A stretch of DNA of 64,000 bases from Siphonodentalium dalli (GCA_032622095.1 CP136066.1:107343319-107407318), one strand, 5' to 3'. Shown: positions 32,040 to 45,441, counted from the stretch's first letter. Notes: generated by a model from the letters alone, not told the origin. Made by a program: numbers and translations.

Positions 32040-34770
32040 TATTTTTGTCCCCCGAAATATTTTTTTCGGGGGACTATTAAAATAGCCAGTGTCCGTCCGT
32101 CTGTCCATGTGTGTGTGCGTCCGGAAATGGTTTCCGGATGATAACTTTAGTTTCGGTTATTAGATCAAAAGCAAATTTCATAGGTGAGTTTATCAGCCCT
32201 ATATACAGGTCAATTTCTGGTTTCCGGATGATAACTTCAGTTTGTGTGATCATATCTGAACCAAATTTGGAATGTACGTTTATCAGCTCGAATATGGGTT
32301 TGCTCTGCCCATTTTTGTGAGAATTATGGCCCTTTTACAACTTGGAATCCTGTCAATTTCTGGTTTCCAGATAACTTTAGTTTGTGTGATCATATCTGAA
32401 TCAAATTTGGTATATGAGTTTATCAGCTCGAAATACAGATCAAGTTCGAATATGGGTACGATCCACCCATTTTTAGCCCAACTTTGTAAGTTTGAGCTAT
32501 TGCCATGGGTTGGCATCCGTCGTCCGCGTGTGTCTGTCAACAATTTCCTTTGGCGCGGGCTGCAGGCTGTATCTTTGGTCTGATCTTTATGAAATTTGTC
32601 ATGAATGTTGACATTGACATGTAGATGGGAACGAGTCATTTTGGGGTCATTCGGCCAAAAAACATGGCCGCTGGTGGCCATCTTGGATTTCAAAATTAAA
32701 TCCATTGGCGCGGGCTACAGGCCGTACTGTTTGTGTGATCATCATAAAATTTGTCATGAATGTTGACATTTTCATGTAGATGGGAACGAGTCATTTTAGG
32801 ATCATTTGGCCAAAAAACATGGCCGCTGGTGGCCATCTTGGATTTTACTCTTTGCAACACTAAATCCTTTGACACATCCTACAGACCACATCTCTGTTCC
32901 GATCATCACCAAACTTCATATGGATCATCGGGGTGACCTCTAGATAGGAACGAGTCATTTTGGGGTCATTTGGCCCAAAAAATGGCCGCCGTCAGCCATC
33001 TTGGATTTTACTCTTTGCATCACTAAATACTTTCACACATGCGACAGACCACAACCCTTATCCGATCATCACCAAACTTCATATTCATCATTGGGGTGGC
33101 CCCTAGTTGGGCACGAATAATTTTGGGGTAATTCGGCCAAAAAAAAAAAGCCGCTGATGGCCATCTTTGATTTCAAAATTGAATCCATTAGCGCGGGCTA
33201 CAGGCTGTACTGATTTTCTGATCATCATAAAATTTGTCATGAATGTTGACATTTACATGCAGATGGGAACAAGTCATTTTAGGATCAATTGGCCAAATAA
33301 CATGGCCGCTGGTGGCCATCTTGTATTTTACTCTTTGCATCACTAAATCCTTTGACACATCCCTGATCGGATCATCACCAAACTTCATATGGATCATCGG
33401 GGTGACCTCTAGATGGGAACGAGTAATTTTGGGGTCATTTGGCCAAAAAACATGGCTGCCGTCGGCCATCTTGGATTTTACTTTTGCATCACTAAATACT
33501 TTCGCGCGGGCTGCAGGTCGGATCTTTATGAAATTTGTCATGAATGTTGACATTGACATGTAGATGGGAACGACTCATTTTGGGGTCATTTGTCCAAAAA
33601 ACATGGCCACTGGTGGCAATCTTGGATTTCAAATTTGAATCCATTGGCGCGGGCTACAGGCCGTACTGTTTGTCTGATCATCATAAAATTTGTCATGAAT
33701 GTTGACATTTACATGTAGATGGGAACGAGTCATTTTAGGATCATTCGGCCAAAAAACATGGCCACTGGTGGCCATCTTGGATTTTACTCTTTGCACACTA
33801 AATCCTTCGACACATATGACAGACCACATCTCTGTTCCGATCATCACCAAACTTCATATGGATCATCGGGGTGACCTCTAGATAGGAACGAGTCATTTTG
33901 GGGTCATTTGGCCAAAAAACATGGCCGCCGTCAGCTATCTTGGATTTTACTCTTTGCATCACTAAATACTTTCACACACCCGACAGACCACAACCCTGAT
34001 CCGATCATCACCAAACTTCATATTCATCATTGGGGTGGCCCCTAGTTGGGCACGAATCATTTTGGGGTAATTCGGCCAAAAAACATGGCCGCTGATGGCC
34101 ATCTTGGATTTCAAAATTTAATCCATTGGCGCGGGCTACAGGCAATACTGTTTTTCTGATCATCATAAAATTTGCCATGAATGTTTACATTTACATGTAG
34201 ATGGGAACGAGTCATTTTAGGATCAATTGGCCAAAAAACATGGCCACTGGTGGCCATCTTGTATTTTACTCTTTGCATAACTAAATCCTTTGACACATCC
34301 TACAGACCACATCCCTGATCGGATCATCACCAAACTTCATATGGATCATCGGGGTGACCTCTAGATGGGAACAAGTCATTTGGGGGTCATTTGGCCAAAA
34401 AACATGGCCGCCGGCAGCCATATTGGATTTTTACTCTTTGCATCACTAAATACTTTGACACACCCTACATACCACATCCCTGATCTGACATGACATTGTC
34501 TTTTCATTTCTACTTCTACCAATATTTATTTTTGGTCTCTCTTCACATTTACATCTTGTCTTACTTAGACATTTCAATTAGCACCTTTCCTAATTCCTCC
34601 ATTTACTGTCAACCATTAAATTATTCCCCTACCTAAGTTGAGCTACAGTGTCATTGACACTTTCATTGTCTGGTTGCTTCGGATTTAGGGTCCTTGTTAT
34701 TTTTTTTCAGAAAAGCTGATGCCCCCAATGAAGCCACTTTTTCAGGGGACACTGGCCAGACGGCCTTTTA
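32040..34770. repeat. Tandem-core interspersed element with ~150-165-bp repeats
   Basis: It opens near gtccgtccgtctgtccat (32090). About 32500-34490 is a tandem array in which aaaacatggccgc or variants recur roughly every 150-165 bp, about twelve times, alternating in subtype (gtagatgggaacgagtcatt; cttcatatggatcatcgggg; ttcatcattggggtggcccc). The tail (34550-34680) matches 7490-7640. It has no credible coding capacity although many short ORFs arise from the repeat. Confidence 0.9.
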
Positions 34771-34805
34771 TTAAATTATTTTATTAAAAAAGAACATCTG
34801 TGCCT

Positions 34806-35249
34806 TTAAAGGTACTCAGTCCAATTAAACACCCCTAAATTACTATTTCTTTGGTTTCGGGGTTAAAAAATATTTGATTCGGGTCGAGGAACCTACCCAT
34901 CAAAGATCAGAGTGATCAGATATCGATTTTTGAAGTTTGTTATTTCAATTGTTTGTGGCCAAGAAACACTGTGTCAAATGGATGGTCTCAGTCAAAATTG
35001 CGGATGAAGATGAATAACTCTAAAAACAAGTGGTAATATGGCCAAATTTTGTGAATACTCAAGGCCATATTTCGTTGAACAAAATGTTGATAAATAACAC
35101 GTTTTGGGAAATTTTATACCATGGTTGATGGTGGTTAGCATTATTTTGTTGCAATTAATCAATTCTGATAACTAAAGCATATTTTGAAGAAATGTTGTTG
35201 TTGTATCTTGATGATATGGGGACCCTCTGATCGGATTGAGCATATTTAA
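34806..35249. mobile_element. Family C TTAA hairpin element, diverged
   Basis: TTAAAGGTACTCAGTCCAAT at the left and, inverted, TTAAATATGCTCAATCCGAT at the right. The central region differs from the other copies. Confidence 0.8.
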
Positions 35250-36050
35250 CTATGAAACAATTGTAAATATATATTCATTAAATTGAGACACATTTGTGAC
35301 CAACAAATGTCAATGATTGCACCAATGAGAGTCGCTACATGAAATCCATATATAAGAATGGCATACATGTAGCAAGCTATCAAACTGGATGTAAACTTTA
35401 TGAAAATATATTTCTCTATTGCTATTTGACCACCTCGGTGGAGTGTTTCAAACCACTTGAACATCTTACACTAACCAATTGATGTCGCTACCTCAGCTAT
35501 ATTTCTCAATATCTATATCTTGGTCAATGCGAGTCGCCTTTTTAGCTCACTTGAGACAAAGGCTCGTTTTAAATCTCAGAACTCTGTCCCTATTCACACA
35601 AGGACATCTCACTGTGTGAGATCCAATGGTTTAGCCATTAATCAATTTGACAGATAGGATAAACAATTATCCAGCCAGCAAGTTGTTTATCTTTACTTTC
35701 ATACAACCACCCCCTAGAGCTCTGTAACATATGTCATCACTCAATTAATAACAGATTTCTCTTGGAATGACATCTATTAAAGGTACTCTCATATAGTCTG
35801 GATATTGGATGTTCACATGGCAATTTATTGATATCATTATACTTGATGCAACTATTGCAATAAAATCTTCATATTTTCAAAACAGGACATCACACCTAAT
35901 TAATGGTATACTAACTAAAATTAGTGTCAATGACAATTTTTTTTAAATTAAATAATATTTTTATTATTATACAAGTTTTTTTTTATATTTTGTGCGTGTT
36001 GAATTGAGCGAGGAAATTCAATTTCAAATTTAAAAAAAAATTAAAATTTC
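35250..36050. other. Intergenic, no gene recognised
   Basis: It includes ttttagctcacttgagac near 35540, a piece shared with 7833. Otherwise nothing. Confidence 0.4.
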
Positions 36051-36470
36051 AAATTTAAAAAAAAAGGGGGTCATAACTCCTTTAAAATAAATCGGACCAA
36101 ACCCATATTCGAACTTGATCTGTATTTTGGGCTGACAATCTCAAATACCAAATTTGGTGTCAATCAGATAAAAAATTTGTGAGTTATGGCAGCATGCGTG
36201 AATTCTAAGTAAAAAAGGCCCATAACTCTGTAAAAAAAACTTGGATCAAACACATATTCGAACTCAAACTGTATTTTGGGATGTGAAACCTATATACAAA
36301 ATTTGGTTTCGATCAAATAGAAAATGTTAGAGTTATCGCATTATGCCTAAAGTGTCTATGGACAGACAGACCGACGGATGGACGTACAGATGGATGGCCA
36401 AACGACGAGTGGTCAATCCGGACATTGACACTATGTGTACCATACTATGGTATAGGTACACATAAAAAGT
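36050..36470 (-). repeat. Tandem-core element, two ~142-bp units
   Basis: Units centred on cccatattcgaac...ctgtattttgggctga near 36108 and 36250, followed by gacagacagaccgacgg and the terminal block catactatggtataggtaca. Orientation is opposite to 32160-32480. Confidence 0.8.
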
Positions 36471-37039
36471 TTTATCCCATGCAGAGTACAAGAAAAATAT
36501 ATCAAACCTGGTGTGCCCCTTTGATATTTCTATTCACATTTGTAATCAATTGAAATCAATGTCGAAAAAGCTTTCCATTAATATATAAATAAAACAAACT
36601 AGACCTACAGTTCTAAAAGTGTTATGAATAATTATTTTGTTCTCATAGACTGATACAGAGCTCCCAAGTTTTTAAAAATTTGAAAACCAAAGTTGTCTTC
36701 CCATGCAACCAACAAAATTCCAACAAATCTACTAAACACAATCACATTATTAACCTCCAATAGTAATGCTATTAAACAATAAAACCAGATTATGCCTTGA
36801 AGATGAAACTTAAATAACCATGCATATAAAATATAATAGCATGAACATTCCATCTATGATATCTCATCATATGGCCAAAGCATCTGGTAGCAGTTAATTG
36901 ACTCAATACAAGAGAGAGTCAGTGTAACTGGATACTATCACTGTTGCTCTATGTGAGAAGACAACTTCATGGCTTTGTAAACCTGATTTATGAGATTCTA
37001 CCTGGACTGTGCAAACTGTATCTTTGATATATTTTAGAG

Positions 37040-37590
37040 ATGAAAAAAATAATCAAAGGGCCATAACTCCATTAAAAAATATCAGATCAAACCCATATTC
37101 ACACTCGATCTGTATTTTGAGTTGAGAAACTCACATACAAAAGTTGGTTCCTATCAGTTGAAAAATGGTTGATTTATCGAAGCATGGATGAATTCTATGT
37201 CAAAGGGCCATAACTCCATTAAAAAAATAAGATCAAACCCATATTCGAACTCGATATGTATTTTGTGCTGAGAAACTCGCATACCAGATTTGGTTCCGAT
37301 TAGATGAAAATTGTTTGAGTTATGACAGCATGCATGAATTCGAAGTCGAAAAAGGGCCATAACTCCGTTTAAAAAACTCGGATCAAACCCATATTCGAAC
37401 TCGATCTGTATTTTGGGCTGAGAAACCCATATACAAAATTTGGTTCCGGTCGGATAGAAATTGTTCGAGTTATCGCACCATGCATAAAGTGTATACGGAC
37501 AGACAGATGACGGACGGACGGACTAACGACGAGTGGTCAATCCGGACAACGACACTATGTTTACCATACTATGGTATGGGTAAACATAAA
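37040..37590 (-). repeat. Tandem-core element, three ~149-bp units
   Basis: aacccatattc recurs at about 37088, 37237 and 37386, then gacagacagatgacggacgg and the same catactatggtatgggtaaa end as the element at 36050. The two copies differ in core number. Confidence 0.85.
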
Positions 37591-37767
37591 AACAAAACAA
37601 AAATTCAGATTGAACTCCTTGTTCAATTTAACACACAAAAAAACAGGTCATTAATTGAGATTAGAATGACAGATTAGAGATTGGAATGTTATTGGACAGG
37701 CTTGTGTAAACAACTGCACTAGCACTGGTGCTTGTTATTATCAAATTAAAACAAAATTCTGTTCCCG

Positions 37768-38206
37768 AGCCTGAATTTAGTGTGTCTGACATTTGCAGAA
37801 TGAGGTCCCCAGAAGGTGAGTTTAGTGTTGCTACCCCGTACAGCAGGCTAGCATCACCAAATACACCCTCCAGGGACCTCATTCTGCTTAGGCCTCGTCT
37901 TCTGGGAAGTATCTTGAGTATCAAATTGAAATTTTGTTTTAGTTACTTTTTGAATTTTTCCCTTCTGTTCAGTTGCTATGTTCCCTAATTTGTAGAAGAT
38001 AAAATGCACAATTGAGGTGCTCAATGGGTGTGCATCACCAACTTCAACTGTAGAACTACAATCTGTTTCTAGGTTTCCCATGGCATTTGAGGCCTAATCA
38101 GACTGAGGGTGAATTCGGTGATGCTAGCCGCGTTGAGGAATAGTGTCATTGAATTCACCTTTTGGGGACCTCATTCTGCAAATGTCAGACACACTAAATT
38201 CAGGCT
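37768..38206. mobile_element. Hairpin element with GAATGAGGTCCCC inner repeats, copy 1
   Basis: Outer arms AGCCTGAATTTAGTGTGTCT are identical in inverse orientation at both ends, then TTTGCAGAATGAGGTCCCC. The interior holds another inverted pair. There is no ORF of note. A partial relative lies at about 38595-38705. Confidence 0.75.
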
Positions 38207-40130
38207 TGGCTGTTTCATATTTACTTAACCACCACTTGTCCAGGTGAAGAAAAATTGGGGGGTATATTGGATTGAATTTGTCTTCTGTCTGTCAGGTGGT
38301 CCTTCTATCCATCTGTCTGTTGGGATGTCTATCCATCCGTCTATCAAAAATTGTTTTCTTCTCCATATTAAAGACAGAATGTGTTTATATATTTTGGTGT
38401 GCATGTTCCCTAGGTGACTCACAATCAGATTTATTCAAATAAGTTCATTAGATCAAATAGGTGCGAATCCAGGGCCATAACTCTTTCCCTCCATAGTAAT
38501 TCTTAAAATAATTTCTTCTCAAGAACTTGGGCCTATATAGCTTATATTTGGGTGACCAGGGTTCAGATTTGTTCAAATGGGGTCTTTTTTAGGAAATGAG
38601 GCCACCAGAGGGTGAATTTGGTGATGCTAGCCCACCTTGCAGAATAATGTCATTATATTCACGTTTTGGGGACCTCATTCTGCAAAGGTCAGACATAATA
38701 AATACAAGCTTTGCTGTTCCAATATTATTTTCTTAACCACCACTTATCCAGGTGAAATCATACCCTGATTTTTCGAAGAAAAATTGGGGGGTATATTGGA
38801 TATTGGCCTTACTAGATGAATGGATCTCATAGATGGGGATTTGTTCTATTAGGGGCAGAGATAAGTGATTTAACTCTCCTCATTGCTGTTTGGTACTGGT
38901 ATAAAATTGATTTCTAGGCAGCCTGGTGGGGGCAATATTTGAGGCAATGGGAAGGGGTGGAGTTTTGACCCCCCATAAACAGTTGAAAATTTCATGCCTG
39001 ATACAACATTAGTTGTAGATTAGATGTTCACACCAAAAATAGGTTAGAATTGTTCTCAGTTTGGTTTGATTTTCCAACATGCATGTTTTTAAATCAACAG
39101 TCCATATGTTCCTACTTAAACTGTTGGACAGAATTGGCCATAAATTTTAACTTTATGGGGGTGTCAGGGTGGTAATTTTCAAAAGTTTGAGAGTTTGAAG
39201 TACTGGTACCAGTTGAAAAATTCAACCTAAGAGGGATGTGCAAAAGGATTTTTGTGAACTTAGTACTGTGGTATGGTTGTATTCTTTAAAACGTAAGAGG
39301 TTGGAGATTTGTCAGTGGTGTGCAATTAGAAAGTTCAAGGTGAAGTGCTCATCTGAGAACCTCCATCTATGTCCATGTTTAGAACTACTTGTCTTTTAAG
39401 TGATTTTGTCAAGTACTGACTGCTGTAATCTTCAGAGTCCCAGTCTTCTCAGTCTTGTGAGCGACCCAAAGTTATTGACTGTCTTGTTTCATGTAATCCA
39501 GCATTTACAGCCCCCATTCTTAAATGGTGATGAACTCAACTTCACAGGAAAAACTCTACAGGGGCCAGGAAAATTGTGTTTTCTTGGCTGCTGAATCTAC
39601 CCTCCCCCACCAAGTGTTCGGAAATAAAATGAGAAAATATTGAAGTAAAATCAATATTGAATTTAGAAGTTTTTTTGGTCATAATGTCTATTATTTTATG
39701 CCCAGGAATCCATTAAACTTGCTGGGAAGAGATAGAGTAATTAGCCACTTGCCCGTGCATGTAATTTGGTATTGGATGACAATGAAGCAGTTTTTATATT
39801 ATTGAATTTATGCATTTATTGTGTAAAACATTTTGTATAAGGTTCATACCACATGTATAAATGAAGATGGTTGTATAGCGGTATATGTTACAGCAGGTGA
39901 AGAAGGCTATTTACACTGGCCTCTATATCTACCAACAATAGTATGTAAATAAATAAATAACATATCAAAAACAGTTAGCAACAAAAACAAGGAGATTGGG
40001 TCAAATGGACAAAAAGAAAATGCAGAGTATAGCTTTCCAATCTGAAAGAATACAAACTACAATCACAATACTGATGTACACCTGAAGATCAATAGGTCTG
40101 TTGACCAATAAAAAGCCAGGCCTAAAACAA
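38207..40130. other. Intergenic repeat-derived sequence
   Basis: Position 38260-38600 contains ctgtctgtcagg/ccatctgtctgttggg blocks and a phrase shared with 7920-8060 (ataactctttccctccatag). Position 38595-38705 is a fragment of the GAATGAGG family. No gene is visible in 38710-40130. Confidence 0.4.
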
Positions 40131-40980
40131 GAGATGGACTGTCGTCCGGCGCATACCCCCTCGTGGCATACCGCCTCGTGTGGGCATATCTATAACTTAT
40201 GAGGGCTATACTCAGACAGATGGACCCAAACACCAGCATTTTTATATAAACAAAGATGAGTAACTATAGAACAATAAAAAGAAAACAAACATTTGAATGT
40301 GCCATTAAATGTCCTCATAGTGGTGAACATTCATACAAAATTTCATTGAGATCCGAGCATTACTGTTCAAGTTATGAGCTGAACAGACATTGGATGGACC
40401 AAACAACCAACATTTCCAGATAAACAAAGATGAATAACTCTAGAATGGAAAAGCAGAACAGAACAATGGAACCCTCTATTGAATGTCCACATAGTAGTGA
40501 ACATCCATACCAAATTTCATTGAGATCCCAGCACAACTGTTGAAGTTACGACATGAAGAGACACCAGACGGACCAAAAAGCCAACATTTCCAGATAAACA
40601 AAGATGAATAACTCCAGAATGGAAAATCCGAACAAAACGATGGAACCCTCTTTTTAATGTCCTCATAGTAGTGAACATCCATACCAAATTTCATTGAGAT
40701 CCCAGCACAACTGTTGAAGTTATGACATGAACAGACACCAGACAGACCAAAAATCCAACAATTCAAGATAAACAAAGATGAATAACTCTAGAATGGAAAA
40801 TCCGAACAAAACTTTGTAACCCTCTATTGAATGCCCTCATAGTAATGAACAGCCATACAAAATTTCATTGAGATCTGAGCACTACTGTTTAAGTTATGAC
40901 ATGAACAGACATCGGACGGACGGACAGGTGCAAAACCGTATACCCCCCCTTCTTTTTTTTTAAAGTGGGTATAATAACCA
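40130..40980. repeat. Tandem-core element, four to five ~173-bp units
   Basis: aacaaagatgaataactcta recurs at about 40245 (diverged), 40420, 40596 and 40768. The left flank (40135-40200) and right end (ggacaggtgcaaaaccgtat then poly-C/poly-T, gtgggtataat) are both found, inverted and without the core repeats, at about 6650-6850. Confidence 0.85.
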
Positions 40981-41216
40981 TATTTGGTGTTAAGAGTTTA
41001 TCAAAACCTGTTTTCAAGACTACCAAAAAAAAATTTTGAATAAAACAAGACAAAACTGAAGATTGGGTACATAATTGATAGATGCTTTTCAAGATGGATG
41101 TCTTTGATTCATATCTACTAAAATCTGCAGTGGGAGAAATTAATTTGCTGTGACTGTTTAGGCAATAAAAATTTAAATAACTAACAATAAAACAAGTAAG
41201 AGGTAGTTAACCCTTT

Positions 41217-41421
41217 CAGTGCCAAGTCCGATTTTTGTACCAACCCATATTTCCTTGATAATTTTTCAAATTTATTGATTATAATAATGTGATACATTGA
41301 TGGAAAGAGCTCTTAGATCTCTTTCTATCAATGTATCACATTATTATAATCAATACATTTGAAAAATGATCAAGGAAATATGGGTTGATACAAAAATCGG
41401 ACTTGGCACTGAAAGGGTTAA
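41217..41421. mobile_element. TTAA hairpin element, family B, nearly perfect palindrome
   Basis: TTAACCCTTTCAGTGCCAAG at the left, exact inverse at the right, ~100-bp arms with very few mismatches meeting at an agatct-type centre near 41315. As single-stranded DNA or RNA it would fold into one long stem. Confidence 0.9.
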
Positions 41422-41666
41422 AGATGGTAAATTTTGTGAATGTACATCGCCACTGTGATGGTAGATTGGATATATCTGGACAGGGTACTTATTCTGTCCA
41501 ATATGAAGTGTATGAATTGAGAGGTTGTTGCAGCTGAGGAAAGTAATTAGAGAATTGTGTGACATTGAGTATTCTTGATACCAAACTCCAAAAGATTACA
41601 ACTTCATCGAATTGGACAACCAAGTTCCTAAACTGAGGAAACAATTAACATGTAAGCCTTCATAAT

Positions 41667-41925
41667 TTAACCCTTCCATGACGAGAGCTTCCTGAAATTT
41701 TACAAACACCCTGTGCTAATGCATTCTCTATATATGCAAGTCTCCCATAGGGAGTCTCGCATATATAAGAGAATACATTGGCCTAACAATATTTACCTTG
41801 ATCGTGAAAGCCAGTGCATTCTCTTATATATACGAGGCTCCCTATGGGAGACTCACATATATAAAATGCACTGGCACATGGTCTTCAATGCTTCACCAGT
41901 GCAGCTCCTGCCATGTAAGGGTTAA
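41667..41925. mobile_element. TTAA element, family A, full length
   Basis: TTAACCCTTCCATGACGAGAG to CCATGTAAGGGTTAA. Internally two hairpins built on tctcttatatatgcgag / ctcgcatatataagagaat flank a central aatatttaccttga. Confidence 0.9.
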
Positions 41926-43537
41926 TAATAGAGAGGTTTAGATTGTAAAACGGCAAACTTTAAACATTACTCGCTACCAACCGTCAGCTAATTCACTGGT
42001 TTAGATCATTTAGAGTCCATGCGTCTACTTGTAGCATGCGTGATAACCCACTTTAAACTCGACGATGATAAGTGAATAAAGATGCACTCATGGTTCAAGA
42101 CTAATTTTTGCAAGAACAATTCTGCTTTACAATTAAATTTCAGTGAAAAAACTAACGATTGAATTAAACTGCCATCTGAAAGAGAATTTCTCATATATTC
42201 TTTGATGACTGAGATGGAGAAATTAAAGCATTAATTTTGAACTGACAAAAACTTTTCTTGATATCTAGAAGCCTAGTTAATATCGCCAATGGTTTTCAAA
42301 TCTTGAAATAGGTCAATGTAATGCAAATTGTCATGCAAAATTGAATTTCATAAAAATTATGTTGTTACAACATAAGGTCTGCATATTTAGTAATAAAGTT
42401 GAAATAAAAATGTCAGTAGCATAAGGATATTGACACTTCAACAATACCAAGTTTTCTTAAATCTAGACTACATGAAGCAAGGCACAGTGGTACACAAGAC
42501 AAAAGCAAAATGCATTGAAATGGACCATATTGTGTAGAAAGTAATTTCACAGAAATTCAACGATGTGCATATATATCTGTGATTGTGTTAAAAATGTCTC
42601 AAAATGAGAACACTCCCTCTAGAAGCAGACAATATTAAATCTTCCCGATTAAAGAAGGCTGCCCGATTTCACGCCAAATAATCCAGAATTTCCTACTCCA
42701 ATTACAGCTTACTAGGCAAAATAAATTTAAAATACTTGCAATCACCATTATGCGTATCACACAAGCATAGTGAAAACCCACAAATTTATCCATAAGTAAT
42801 ATGTAGAAAAAGATCACAAAAGCTCATAAGTAATTGAGAATTGTCTTTATTATCTACCGTTTTTTGGGCGACAGAAGCATGGATGCTCTTTATAAGAGGC
42901 GATCACTGGAATTTTTGAAAGGCTGACAAGAATTCAAAACATGTTAAAACTTCCCTCTTGAGAGTCAAATTGTGGCCATCAAAACCTCCTATTAATGAGC
43001 ACAGGGGTCCGATCTAATTATTTTTGGGTAGAAAAAATGAACAGATGATGTTTTTATTGTGTTAAAACGGACAGGGCATCTTTAATGTGTGCAAACTTCC
43101 AATTTGAATTAAATTGATTACATCGTTTTTCTGCTCAATATCTGAAAATTAAAACAGTCTCAAAGAAAGTGATTCTGAGTTCTGTTCAGATTCAGTGGAT
43201 ATTTGACAGTGTCATGGATAAGCAATTAGCGATAATAATGTCATGGAAAGTGAATTCCAATGAAAGTATACAAAGTTCTGGTTGGGTTCTGATAGTGGAT
43301 ACAGACGAGAAACAGTTAGGATTGAGGAGAAATTTTTACCGGTAATAGTGATAAAATGTGTGGTTTATAGCTACATGTAATAGCGATGTGATCTCAATTG
43401 AATATATAGTAGCAATATTTGTTTTCAAATATCTATTCATCGGTGCCTTGGCATTAAATCACACCAAACCTAGGCTCTATAATACCTTCAGATATCACTG
43501 GTGACACATAGATGTTGTAAATCTGCATGGCTTTTTG
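41926..43537. other. Intergenic, no gene recognised
   Basis: AT-rich. Short ORFs only and no paired-end element seen. Confidence 0.4.
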
Positions 43538-43798
43538 TTAACCCTTCCATGAGTGGAACTTCCTGAAAATTTGCAAACACCCTGTGCCAATGCATTCTCT
43601 TATATATGTGTCTCCCATAGGAAGCCTTGCATATATAAGAGAATACATTGGCCTAAAAATATTTACCTTGACCTTGTAAGCCAGTGAATTCTCTTATATA
43701 TGCAAGGCTCCCTATTGGAGATTCACATATATAAGAGAATGCACTGGCACATGATCTTTAATGCTTTACCAGTGCAGCTCCCGTCATGAAAGGGTTAA
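43538..43798. mobile_element. TTAA element, family A, full length
   Basis: TTAACCCTTCCATGAGTGGA to CGTCATGAAAGGGTTAA with the two internal hairpins of the family. Confidence 0.9.
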
Positions 43799-44094
43799 AG
43801 CTTATTAACTTCATTTTCTGGTGACCGGGTGTTTATCACCCACTGTACCGTCAATGTAAAAATAATTACTTCCATTCATTCACAGTGGAGATGCAGATGA
43901 GACGTGAATTCCATGAACACAAACCTTGCATCTCAAGAGAAGTTGGTTGACATTTTCCACCCAACTGTTCATATATAATCTCAGAAACATAAAGCAGAGA
44001 TTTAAAAAAAAAATCCCTGTCTTGTGATTTGCATGGAAATATGTAAGGGATAATAACCGAGCGAGAGGGCCTGTTCACGTGGTAATTATCTGAC

Positions 44095-44512
44095 TCAAAG
44101 GCCCACTTAATTTTCGAACCCCCAGATCACAATATATAAAATATATGCCATATTATATACCATCCGAAAGAGGAAGCTCCACAACTTATCCGGTGTAATA
44201 ATCTGTAAACATGTAGTTTTTGTTGATGTACTGACATGTATTCTGTACTGTGGTCTATTATTTTCAATGGAAGGGGAATAACTATATCTTAGTTTGAATT
44301 TTGTTGAATTCTGGGAGCGAGACGGGGGAAATGTTTCTATGATTTCAGCTATTTTCTATTACTCTATGGGCATCTTCTCAGACACAGACGTTCAAATGGT
44401 AATGAATTATAGTATTTTAATCATATTTTATGTCATGGATTGTTATTAAAACCGTATATCAAGGCACTATAAAACAAATATTCAGTGACTCAAAAATTAA
44501 ATGGGCCTTTAA
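44095..44512. mobile_element. Second copy of the CACTTAATTTTCGA family
   Basis: GGCCCACTTAATTTTCGAAC at the left, TTAAATGGGCCTTTAA at the right; the left TTAA has decayed to TCAA. Its interior is the reverse complement of 28556-29033. Confidence 0.7.
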
Positions 44513-44735
44513 AGCAGTTGTTGTCCAGAGCGGAACAATAACTATGCATTAAAAGGACAATAACTATGTATTATTTTGACAATAACTGCATTCGTTAAAC
44601 AAATTAAAAATAATAGCTATGTGGTTACACAATAATAGCTTGATATTGCGAACTTGTGGCATAAGCTGCCCATTCAGAGAAATAATGTGAGGAGAACAAA
44701 GGACTATGTTTTAAGTATTTTCATCTCATGCTTCA

Positions 44736-45180
44736 TTAAAGGTACTCAATCCGATCAGACGATCCTATATTACTATTTCTTTGGCTTTGGGGGTAAAAAA
44801 TATTTGATTCGAGTCGAGGAACCCATCCATCAAAGCTCCGAGTGATTAGATATCAATTTTTGAAGATGTGGACCACAAGTTAGCAGAACCACGTGCTCAA
44901 AACGGACAAATTGCGGGTGTAAGATGGATAACTCTAAAATCAAGTGGTTATCATTGTTAATAGTAACTACTTGATTTTAGAGTTATCCATCTTACACCCG
45001 CAATTTGTCCGTTTTGAACACGTGCTTCTGCTAACTTGTGGTCCACATCTCCAAAGATTAAATACTTCAAAAATCGATAACTAATCACTCTGAGTTCCTC
45101 GACTGGATTCAAATATGTTTTACCCCCAAAGCCAAAGAAATAGTAATATAGGAGCGTCTGATCGGATTGAGTACCTTTAA
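44736..45180. mobile_element. Family C TTAA hairpin element, full length
   Basis: TTAAAGGTACTCAATCCGAT to its inverse and TTAA. Arms are almost fully complementary over ~200 bp around aagtggttatcattgttaat. Confidence 0.9.
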
Positions 45181-45326
45181 TATTGGTTTGTATAAATGTT
45201 GCCTTATGGTAAAAAACATTAATTTCTTTATTCTATATAGCTTGAAATTTAATTGAGTCTGTGTCCGTCTGTGTTGAAAATATAATGGTGAAAATTTTGC
45301 TGGACATATTACTGATCTCCTATATA

Positions 45327-45441
45327 CAGTAATGCTCTAAGTAATCGACTTCTTAACCACAGCAGAATTATGGGTAACTTTTCAGAAAAGTTACCCATAA
45401 TTCTGCTGTGGTTAAGAAGTCGATTAATTAGAGCATTACTG
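45327..45441. mobile_element. TA-flanked 115-bp hairpin element
   Basis: CAGTAATGCTCTAAGTAATC ... inverse ... CATTACTG, TA on each side. It is an almost perfect palindrome meeting at ttttcagaaaa. The TA duplication and CAGT start point to Tc1/mariner-type mobilisation. Confidence 0.9.

Noticed and set aside
32111-34296. Multiple ORFs on both strands across the tandem-core array (SHVFWPNDPKMTRSHL repeats)
   Set aside because: The same repeat read in different frames and strands; no protein domain, and length follows repeat phase.
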